The position numbers and the translations under genes were made by a program. Shown piece by piece: positions 57,617-64,000 of a stretch of 64,000 nt of DNA. This DNA is from Mesorhizobium sp. dw_380. Its GTDB lineage: Bacteria; Pseudomonadota; Alphaproteobacteria; Rhizobiales; Rhizobiaceae. The notes beneath the pieces were generated by a model that had not been told where the DNA came from, did not search any database, and saw nothing but the letters and a program-made list of their open reading frames with translations. The stretch's first letter is position 1. The number at the start of each line of letters is the position of its first letter. The stretch spans positions 62,001 to 126,000 of the forward strand of contig NZ_JAFFIW010000013.1 of the NCBI RefSeq assembly GCF_018588885.1. Reading direction: 5' to 3'.

Positions 57617-59596
57617 ATGTCGCAACTGCTCCACGCCGTTTCTCGCCGCGGTCTCCTCGCTGGCGCCGCCGCCACTGGGGCACTGATCATGCTTCATCCC
57701 TTCTCCGCCCGCGCTCAAGGTAACCAGGCGCATCTTCGCATCATGGAAACCACCGACATCCATGTGAATGTGCTGCCTTATGATTACTACGCCGACAAAG
57801 CCAACGACACGATGGGCCTGTCGCGCACGGCGTCGCTGATCGACGCGGTGCGCAAGGAAGCCGTCAATTCGATGCTGGTAGACAATGGCGACCTGCTGCA
57901 GGGTAACCCGATGGGCGACTACATCGCCTATGAAAAGGGCCTGAAGGAGGGCGATCTGCATCCGATCATGAAAGGCATGAACCTGCTCGGCTACGAGTGC
58001 TCGACGCTCGGCAACCACGAGTTCAACTACGGCCTTTCCTTCCTGGACAAGGTGCTGGCCGGCGCCAATTTTCCGTTCGTGTGCGCCAATCTGATCCGCG
58101 GCACCGAACTTGCCGCCAATCCGCGAGACGACAAGCTCTACCTCAAGCCCTATGTGATCCTTGACAAGAAGATCAAGGACGGTTCGGGCGCCGAGCAGCC
58201 GATCAGGATCGGCATTATCGGCTTCGTGCCGCCGCAGATCATGGTCTGGGATCTCAAGAATCTCGAAGGCAACGTCAAGACGCGCGACATCGTCGAGGCG
58301 GCAAAGGCCTGGGTGCCGCAGATGAAGGAGGAGGGCGCCGACATCGTCATCGCCCTCTCGCATTCCGGCATCGATGTGAAGCAGGGCGACATGATGGAGA
58401 ACGCATCGTTCTTCGTCGCCGGCGTCGACGGTATCGATGCGGTGTTCACCGGCCACCAGCATCTGGTGTTCCCCGGCAAGAAGGATTTCCAGTCGCTCGG
58501 AGGCGTCGACACGCAAAAGGGCACGCTGCAGGGAAAGCCCGCCGTCATGGGCGGGTTCTGGGGCTCGCATATGGGATTGATCGACCTGATGCTGGAGCGT
58601 GACGGATCGAAATGGAGGGTCGTTTCCGCCACCACAGAGGCGCGGCCGATTTTCGAGCGCGTCGACAACAAGAACAAGCCGACCGTCGCGGACGACAAGC
58701 GCATCATCGCGGCCCTCGAGCAGGACCACCAGGCGACCTTGGCCTATGTGCGCCGCCCCGTCGGCAAGACCTCCGCGCCGCTCTATTCCTATTTCTCGCT
58801 GGTCGCCGATGATCCGTCGGTGCAGGTCGTCAGCCAGGCGCAGACCTGGTACTTGAAGGACATTCTCAAGAGCACGCAGTGGAAGGACATGCCGCTGCTG
58901 TCGGCCGCCGCTCCCTTCAGGGCCGGCGGGCGCAACGGCGCCGACTACTATACCGACGTGCCGGCCGGCGACATCGCCATAAAGAATGTCGCCGACCTTT
59001 ATCTCTATCCCAACACCGTGCGGGCTGTCGAAATCACCGGCGCTCAGGTCAAGGAATGGTTGGAAATGTCGGCCGGCATCTTCAACAGGATCGAGGCGGG
59101 TAAGGCCGACCAAACGCTCATCAACACCGACTTCCCATCCTACAATTTCGACGTCATCGACGGCGTCACCTACAGGATCGATCTTTCGCAGCCGCCGAAA
59201 TACGACGCCAAGGGCGGGGTGGCGAATGCCGGCGCCAACCGCATCGTCGACTTGATGTTCGACGGAAAACCAATTGATCCCAATCAAAAATTCGTCGTTG
59301 CGACCAACAATTACCGGGCCGGCGGCGGTGGCAATTTCCCTGACATCAATGCATCGAAGATCATCTATGAGGCGCCGGACACCAATCGCGACGTTATCGT
59401 TCGCTATATCGTAAGCCAGGGTATGATCAACCCGTCGGCGGACGGCAACTGGTCGTTCGCGCCGCTGCCCGGAACCAGCGTCATGTTCGAGACGGGCGTC
59501 AAGGCGAAGGACTTCATCGCCGATGTGAAGTCGCTGAAGATCGAACCAGCGGGCGAGGGCGAAGCCGGTTTCGCAAAGTATCGCATCCTGCTCTGA
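57617..59596 (+). CDS. cpdB: 2',3'-cyclic-nucleotide 2'-phosphodiesterase / 3'-nucleotidase
   Basis: CpdB hydrolyses extracytoplasmic cyclic and 3'-nucleotides. The ATG at 57617 follows TAGGAGGA and opens a Tat-type signal ([18 protein letters not shown]) ending near ARAQG. The 659-residue protein has the metallophosphoesterase motifs [30 protein letters not shown] and FTGHQH, and the C-terminal nucleotidase domain with [12 protein letters not shown] Tat rather than Sec export signal fits a protein folded with metal in the cytoplasm. Confidence 0.94.
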   Translation: MSQLLHAVSRRGLLAGAAATGALIMLHPFSARAQGNQAHLRIMETTDIHVNVLPYDYYADKANDTMGLSRTASLIDAVRKEAVNSMLVDNGDLLQGNPMGDYIAYEKGLKEGDLHPIMKGMNLLGYECSTLGNHEFNYGLSFLDKVLAGANFPFVCANLIRGTELAANPRDDKLYLKPYVILDKKIKDGSGAEQPIRIGIIGFVPPQIMVWDLKNLEGNVKTRDIVEAAKAWVPQMKEEGADIVIALSHSGIDVKQGDMMENASFFVAGVDGIDAVFTGHQHLVFPGKKDFQSLGGVDTQKGTLQGKPAVMGGFWGSHMGLIDLMLERDGSKWRVVSATTEARPIFERVDNKNKPTVADDKRIIAALEQDHQATLAYVRRPVGKTSAPLYSYFSLVADDPSVQVVSQAQTWYLKDILKSTQWKDMPLLSAAAPFRAGGRNGADYYTDVPAGDIAIKNVADLYLYPNTVRAVEITGAQVKEWLEMSAGIFNRIEAGKADQTLINTDFPSYNFDVIDGVTYRIDLSQPPKYDAKGGVANAGANRIVDLMFDGKPIDPNQKFVVATNNYRAGGGGNFPDINASKIIYEAPDTNRDVIVRYIVSQGMINPSADGNWSFAPLPGTSVMFETGVKAKDFIADVKSLKIEPAGEGEAGFAKYRILL

Positions 59597-59735
59597 TCCG
59601 GTCGGATAAGGATCTGTCTTCGCGCCGTCCCCCGCGCAGGAGATGACGTCCTGCTCGGGTGGTGGCATCACCGCTCCTCCTGGCGGCCCGTTTTGGGCTG
59701 GCGGGGCCGTGGCATCGTCCCGCCATTGGTCCCAA

Positions 59736-60992
59736 CTAAGCCTTGTAGACCACCTGGCGCACATCGATGTAGCTGGCGCGGAAACCGGCTTCGCAATAGT
59801 GGAGGTAGAATTCCCAGAGCTTCTTGAAGCGGTCGTCGAAGCCGAGCGGCACGATCTTCTCCCACGATACCCAGAAACGCTGCCGCCATTCGGCGAGCGT
59901 GCGCGCATAGTCGTCGGGAAACACGCGCTCACGCAAATGCGCAAGGCCATGGTCCTTGCCTAATGCTTTCAGGATCGACGGCGTCGGCAGCATGCCGCCC
60001 GGGAACACATAGCGCTGGATGAAATCCGGCCTGGCGCGATAGGTGTCGTAGGCGGCTTCGTTGATGGTGATGATCTGCAGGCCCGCGGTGCCGCCGGGCT
60101 TCAGACAGGCCTTCATCTTGGAGAAGAACACCGGCCAATATTTCTCGCCGACCGCTTCGAACATCTCGATGGACGCAATGCGGTCGTAACGTCCTGTTTC
60201 GTCGCGATAGTCCTGCAGCTTGATGTCGACCCTGTCGGCAAGCCCGGCCTTGGCGATGCGTGCCTTGGCGAAATCGTGCTGTTCGCGGCTGATCGTCAGT
60301 CCCGTAACGCGGCAGCCGATTTCGCGTGCCGCGAATTCGGCAAAGCCGCCCCAGCCGCAGCCGATCTCCAGCACATGATCCTTTTCGCCGATACCCGTAT
60401 CCCTGGCCAGTTCCCGATATTTGGCGGTCTGGGCGCTCTCCAAATCGTTGGCGCCATTCGCGTAAAGCGCTGAGGAATAGGTCATGCTCGGGTCGAGCCA
60501 CTCCTTGTAGAAGGCGTTGCCGAGATCGTAATGCGCCGAGATGTTGCGTTTCGAACCGGTGCGCGTGTTCTCGTTGAACCAGTGGCGGATGCGTTGGACG
60601 GTGCCGATGAGCCAGCTGGCGCCGCCGGCGACGCGTTCGCCGATCGCCGAATTGACCACGAACAATTCCAGGAAGCTGGTGACGTCAGGACTTTCCCAAT
60701 CGCCATCCATATAGGATTCGGCAACGCCGATCGTGCCACCGGAAAAGGCGCGGCCCGGCAGGCGCCAGTTCTTGAGCACCAGTTCGGCGTCCGGGCCGGG
60801 CCCCTTGCCGCCGACGAGGACGGCGCGGCCGTCAGGCATCCTGACCTTCAGCGAACCGCGCGGCAGGTTCATCGCCGCCGACAGTACCATGCGCGCCTTG
60901 GCCGGCAGGCCCTTGACGATCTCGGCGAAATTGAACTCGTCGAGCCTGACCGCCTCGCCGGGCGCTGCGCGATCATGGTCCCCATATGCCAT
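59736..60992 (-). CDS. cfa: cyclopropane-fatty-acyl-phospholipid synthase
   Basis: The enzyme methylenates unsaturated acyl chains of membrane phospholipids using S-adenosylmethionine. The start at 60992 (MAYGDHDRAAPGEAVRL), preceded by GGGGGC, gives 418 residues. The N-terminal part has VAESYMDGDWESPDVTSFLELF, and the SAM domain has VLEIGCGWGGFAEFAA (about residue 195) and the conserved ASIEMFEAVGEKYW. LCFTYSSALY-type sequence appears as MTYSSALYA. The longer open frame upstream is without homology. Confidence 0.93.
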   Translation of the reverse strand: MAYGDHDRAAPGEAVRLDEFNFAEIVKGLPAKARMVLSAAMNLPRGSLKVRMPDGRAVLVGGKGPGPDAELVLKNWRLPGRAFSGGTIGVAESYMDGDWESPDVTSFLELFVVNSAIGERVAGGASWLIGTVQRIRHWFNENTRTGSKRNISAHYDLGNAFYKEWLDPSMTYSSALYANGANDLESAQTAKYRELARDTGIGEKDHVLEIGCGWGGFAEFAAREIGCRVTGLTISREQHDFAKARIAKAGLADRVDIKLQDYRDETGRYDRIASIEMFEAVGEKYWPVFFSKMKACLKPGGTAGLQIITINEAAYDTYRARPDFIQRYVFPGGMLPTPSILKALGKDHGLAHLRERVFPDDYARTLAEWRQRFWVSWEKIVPLGFDDRFKKLWEFYLHYCEAGFRASYIDVRQVVYKA

Positions 60993-61322
60993 TTCATGCC
61001 CCCGAATTTCCGTGGTGCCGGCGCAAATTGCCGACCTACGGTTTTCTTTCATTCGCCAGCTTCGAATGCCTTGCCTTGTCCCGTGGCTCACCGGTTCGGC
61101 GACAGCCTGGCTCGAACGAAAGCGCGCGCCCGTTGACCGCAGCTTCAGCGCTTCCCGGTGGATGTCTGCCACAATCTTCCACGTCATGAGGGGGAACTTC
61201 AAGAGGCAGGCTGTTGGCTGGGCTGTGCCAAGTGGCGCCTGGCATCTGCTCTCCGCGTCGAGGTGCTGCCCAAACTCAAAAACGTCTATGGCCGCCACCG
61301 CGCTTGTGCGATAGCTTTAGCC
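60993..61322. other. intergenic region upstream of cfa and the 44-residue ORF
   Basis: About 330 bases without a recognisable gene. Frames crossing it in either direction have no motif and no good ribosome binding site. It must contain the cfa promoter on the reverse strand, but no confident -35/-10 pair could be picked out. Confidence 0.4.
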
Positions 61323-61457
61323 ATGCGTTATGTAGTCGTCATTGCCGCCATTGCGTTCTTCCTGATCTGGGACGGCCTCTACAATCAGGGCCGGTATCTC
61401 GACATCTCGGTCAGGGAACTTTCCCATGCCGTGCGCTACGTCACCGGCAAGGCCTGA
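61323..61457 (+). CDS. small single-pass membrane protein (44 aa)
   Basis: From the ATG at 61323 a 44-residue protein reads MRYVVVIAAIAFFLIWDGLY, one membrane helix, then a polar amphipathic tail ending RYVTGKA. The arrangement, high codon bias and the isolated position suggest a real small membrane protein of rhizobia; function unknown. The ribosome binding site is weak. Confidence 0.5.
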   Translation: MRYVVVIAAIAFFLIWDGLYNQGRYLDISVRELSHAVRYVTGKA

Positions 61458-61621
61458 ATATCCCTTTCAAGGATTGCAGCCCGGCGCTTCATTCGAGATG
61501 TTCGTCGCTGCGAGATGAGGTCCCTCCGGGGCGCGTCGCAAGGACGCGTGGCGCCATGAACGGTTGACGCGACGAGACCGCCATCACAAAAGACGCCGGC
61601 ATTCAGATCGAGGAGGCGGGA

Positions 61622-61966
61622 TTGATCCGGCATATCGTTTTCTTCAGCGCGCGTCGCAAGGAGGATGTGGAGGCAGTGCGCACCGGGCTGCTGGCCCTCG
61701 GCAATATTCCTCATTCCAGCCTTTTCGAGGTCACCTTGAACACCAAGGTCGATCCGCTGTCGGACGAGATCGACGTCGTCGTCTACGCCGAGTTCGCGGA
61801 CGAAGCGGCGCTGGCCGCTTACAAGGCGCATCCGCTCTATGCGCAGACCACCAGCATGGTCAAACCATTGCGCGAACTGCGTTATTCCGCCGATGTCGTT
61901 GCCGGCAGCTGCGCCGCCGCTGGCGGCGAGGATTGCAATCACGTCTTGAACCGTTTCGCGGAATGA
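61622..61966 (+). CDS. Dabb-family (stress-responsive alpha/beta barrel) protein
   Basis: The TTG at 61622 is preceded by GAGGAGGCGGG, a strong ribosome binding site, and opens IRHIVFFSARRKEDVEAVRTGL. The 114-residue product follows the Dabb ferredoxin-like fold: strand, helix, VVVYAEFADEAALAAYKAHPLYA, then RELRYSADV. The C-terminus has two cysteines (GSCAAAGGEDCN). The family is dimeric; its substrate here is unknown. It leads the short VOC-kdsA run. Confidence 0.82.
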   Translation: MIRHIVFFSARRKEDVEAVRTGLLALGNIPHSSLFEVTLNTKVDPLSDEIDVVVYAEFADEAALAAYKAHPLYAQTTSMVKPLRELRYSADVVAGSCAAAGGEDCNHVLNRFAE

Positions 61967-61982
61967 TGCACATCGCGCCTGC

Positions 61983-62873
61983 ATGACCCGATCCACAGCA
62001 GCCGGCATTCATCCGCTCGATCATCTGGTGCTGCCGACGCAGGACCTCGATGTGGCGCGAGCCCGGCTCACCTCGCTGGGCTTCGTCGTCGCCCCGACCG
62101 GCGTTCATCCCTTTGGAACGGAAAACTGCTGCGTTTTCCTCGCCGACGGAACCTATCTGGAGCCCCTCGCGATTGGTAATGAGCAGGCAGCGATCGACGC
62201 GGCTGCCGAGGACAACGTCTTCGTCACCCGCGACCGTCTCTATCGCGAAAGCCGCGGCGATGAAGGATTTTCCGCGGTGGTTCTGGCTACCGACAATGCC
62301 GATGCCGACCATGTGCGCTATGTCGAAGCCGGCCTGTCGGCTGGAGACACGCTGAGCTTCTCGCGCGCTTTCACCGATACATCAGGCAAAAGCGACATGG
62401 CGTCATTCAAATTGGCCTTCGCCTCGGCCAGCGGCGCAACCGATGCGTTCCTGTTTGTCTGCCAGCGGATCAACGCACCAAAAGTGGACCGCGCGGCCTT
62501 GCAAGCTCACCCCAACGGCGCCACCGGCATTGTGGAAGTGGTCGCGGTCGGCGACCAGCCCGCCGAACAGCATCGCCTGATTTCCGTGGCATTGGGCGAT
62601 CCTGCCGCCAGCGGGCAGGGCGGTGCGTTTCACTTGCCGAATGCAACTCTAAGTGTGCTCGACCCAGCGTCTTTCGCTGCCCGCTTCGGCATTTCGGCCG
62701 GTTTACCCACGCAGCTTCGTTTCGCTGCCGTCGTCTTTGCGGTCCGCGGCATCAATGTCGTTTCAAGGCTGCTTGCAGCCAACTCCATCGAGCACGATAT
62801 AGCGGGCACTGACATTGTCGTGCAGCCGGCATCCGGACAGGGCGCGGCTTTCATCTTCCGGGAGATCCCATGA
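61983..62873 (+). CDS. VOC-superfamily glyoxalase-like protein
   Basis: The 296-residue protein begins PLDHLVLPTQDLDVARARLTSLGF, the metal-His start of a glyoxalase-like domain, then GVHPFGTENCCVFLADGTYLEPLA. A second, looser repeat follows after residue about 165. The pattern fits the Glyoxalase_3-type family. It starts 17 bases after the Dabb gene and overlaps kdsA by four bases (ATGA). Confidence 0.8.
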   Translation: MTRSTAAGIHPLDHLVLPTQDLDVARARLTSLGFVVAPTGVHPFGTENCCVFLADGTYLEPLAIGNEQAAIDAAAEDNVFVTRDRLYRESRGDEGFSAVVLATDNADADHVRYVEAGLSAGDTLSFSRAFTDTSGKSDMASFKLAFASASGATDAFLFVCQRINAPKVDRAALQAHPNGATGIVEVVAVGDQPAEQHRLISVALGDPAASGQGGAFHLPNATLSVLDPASFAARFGISAGLPTQLRFAAVVFAVRGINVVSRLLAANSIEHDIAGTDIVVQPASGQGAAFIFREIP

Positions 62874-63715
62874 ACAACCCCCTGGCGCCCAATTCGGCGG
62901 TAACCGTCGGCAACGTCGTCTTCGACAACAATGCGGCCCTGGCGCTGATCGCCGGCCCGTGCCAGTTCGAATCGCGCCAGCATGCCTTCGATATGGCGGG
63001 CGCGCTGAAGGAATTGACCGGCAAGCTCGGGATCGGCCTCGTCTATAAGACCAGTTACGACAAGGCCAACCGCACCTCGCTTTCGGCGACACGCGGCGCC
63101 GGCATCGACGCAGCGCTCCCCGTCTTCGACGAACTGCGCAAGGAATTTTCGCTTCCCGTGCTGACCGATGTCCACACCGAGGAACAATGCGCGATCGTCG
63201 CGCCGCATGTCGATGTGCTTCAGATTCCTGCCTTCCTGTCGCGCCAGACCGACATGCTGGTCGCCGCCGCACGGACGGGCAAGGTGATCAACGTCAAGAA
63301 GGGGCAGTTTCTTGCGCCCTGGGATATGAAGAACGTGGTCGGCAAGATCACCGGTTCCGGCAACGCCAACGTCTTGACGACCGAGCGCGGCGCGTCCTTC
63401 GGCTACAACACGCTGGTGTCGGATATGCGCGCTCTGCCGATCATGGCCGAGATCGGCGCGCCGGTGATCTTCGATGCCACGCATTCGGTCCAGCAGCCGG
63501 GCGGGCAGGGCGGTTCGTCTGGTGGCGAGCGCCGCTTTGTCGAGACCTTGGCTCGCGCGGCCGTCGCCGTCGGTGTTGCCGGCGTCTTCATCGAGACCCA
63601 CCAGGATCCCGACAATTCGACCTCTTCCGATGGTCCCAACATGGTGCCGCTGAAGGACATGCCCGCACTTTTGGAACGGCTGATCGCGTTCGACCGGGTG
63701 GCGAAGGGCCGTTAA
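62870..63715 (+). CDS. kdsA: 3-deoxy-8-phosphooctulonate synthase (KDO-8-P synthase)
   Basis: KdsA condenses phosphoenolpyruvate with arabinose 5-phosphate for lipopolysaccharide core synthesis. The 281-residue protein has LIAGPCQFESRQHAFDMAGAL, YKTSYDKANRTS, VLTDVHTEEQC, NVKKGQFLAPWDMKN and FDATHSVQQPGGQGG. NVKKGQFL is the place where metal-independent forms have Asn. It is translationally coupled to the VOC gene. Confidence 0.96.
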   Translation: MNNPLAPNSAVTVGNVVFDNNAALALIAGPCQFESRQHAFDMAGALKELTGKLGIGLVYKTSYDKANRTSLSATRGAGIDAALPVFDELRKEFSLPVLTDVHTEEQCAIVAPHVDVLQIPAFLSRQTDMLVAAARTGKVINVKKGQFLAPWDMKNVVGKITGSGNANVLTTERGASFGYNTLVSDMRALPIMAEIGAPVIFDATHSVQQPGGQGGSSGGERRFVETLARAAVAVGVAGVFIETHQDPDNSTSSDGPNMVPLKDMPALLERLIAFDRVAKGR

Positions 63716-63728
63716 GCTCTGCCCATTC

Positions 63729-63756
63729 CTGCCGGCGCTTGTTGCCGGCAATTTCG
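63729..63756 (+). terminator. weak hairpin after kdsA
   Basis: TGCCGGC (63730-63736) pairs with GCCGGCA (63744-63750) with a seven-base loop; the following ATTTC is only briefly T-rich. It may end the Dabb-VOC-kdsA transcript. Confidence 0.35.
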
Positions 63757-63803
63757 GGTTGTACGCTTGACCGGCAAATGAACGCTTTTGGCAGGAGGAA
63801 GCC

Positions 63804-64000
63804 ATGTCTGTCGCCCGCGTCACCGAAATCACCTCATCGTCGGAAAAAAGCTTTCAGGACGCCATCGAGCAGGGAATTGCGCGCGCCGCCAAGACACTGA
63901 AGAACGTGGAAGGCGCTTGGATCCAGGACCAGAAGATCGTGGTCGAGGACGGCAAGATCGCTGCTTATCGCGTCAACATGAAGGTGACTTTCATTCTCGC
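63804..64000 (+). CDS. dodecin (partial, 3' end outside window)
   Basis: Dodecins are small flavin-binding dodecamers that buffer free flavin. The ATG at 63804 after GCAGGAGGAAG gives MSVARVTEITSSSEKSFQDA and runs off the end after about 65 residues, near the normal C-terminus. GIARAAKTLKNVEGAWIQDQKI contains the Trp that stacks on flavin, and AYRVNMKVTFIL is the last strand. Confidence 0.9.
   Translation, partial: MSVARVTEITSSSEKSFQDAIEQGIARAAKTLKNVEGAWIQDQKIVVEDGKIAAYRVNMKVTFIL

Noticed and set aside
57560..59950. 796-codon reverse ORF across cpdB and the cfa end
   Set aside because: It covers a gene with complete phosphoesterase motifs; the antisense frame has no recognisable domain.
63187..63900. 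237-codon forward ORF overlapping kdsA and dodecin
   Set aside because: It lies in a different frame from both and has the Arg-rich composition of a shifted reading of high-GC genes.

Overview
The window reads as chromosomal DNA of a high-GC alphaproteobacterium, most likely a rhizobium close to Mesorhizobium. This is an inference from four things: strong G/C third-position codon bias, the str-S10-spc-alpha ribosomal order with infA, rpmJ and rpsD missing from it, a eukaryotic-type glutamine synthetase II gene beside a glnB-glnA pair, and an NtrC/sigma-54 type promoter in front of glnII.

Layout. 1-1434: the 5' part of a Gfo/Idh/MocA dehydrogenase, a small conserved-looking protein, and the leader of the str operon. 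1435-20485: one long ribosomal block, str (rpsL, rpsG, fusA, tuf), S10 (rpsJ to rpsQ), spc (rplN to rplO, secY, adk) and alpha (rpsM, rpsK, rpoA, rplQ), closed by an intrinsic terminator. 20615-23455: a Do-type periplasmic protease and RarA. 23473-26542: an accessory patch with a fragmentary ORF, an Asp/Asn beta-hydroxylase-like protein and an A+T-richer GT-C-like membrane protein. 26653-32051: CrcB, RluC, a tiny membrane protein, an EamA exporter, ATP12 and an MHS transporter with a large inserted domain. 32131-36428: nitrogen assimilation (glnII; glnB-glnA). 36786-47548: metabolite repair (nnr), acyl-CoA carboxylase beta chain, RNA helicase, hydrolases, SDR, cysK, an Ala-tRNA editing protein and an outer-membrane barrel. 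47740-51072: an accessory cluster of cytochrome P450, Stf0 sulfotransferase, alpha/beta hydrolase and a possible HlyC-like acyltransferase. 51271-64000: sseA, GNAT, DUF1203, ald with a divergent Lrp-type regulator, 5-FTHF cyclo-ligase, NDH-2, cpdB, cfa, a Dabb-VOC-kdsA run and a truncated dodecin gene.

How it works together. The first third makes ribosomes, the Sec translocon and the RNA polymerase alpha subunit. The gln region forms an ammonium-assimilation module in which PII (GlnB) and two glutamine synthetases appear to share NtrC/sigma-54 control. Most of the rest is housekeeping in short operons.

The most unusual items are: (i) two inverted elements built from four 7-bp units per arm, in two separate spacers of the alpha operon; (ii) a nested terminator-like hairpin inside the spc operon just before rplR; (iii) the P450-sulfotransferase-hydrolase-acyltransferase cluster, the best candidate for an undescribed biosynthetic system; (iv) a 94-bp tandem duplication carrying terminators in both directions; and (v) the MHS transporter with a ~165-residue soluble insert. 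No tRNA, rRNA, CRISPR array, insertion sequence or prophage was recognised.
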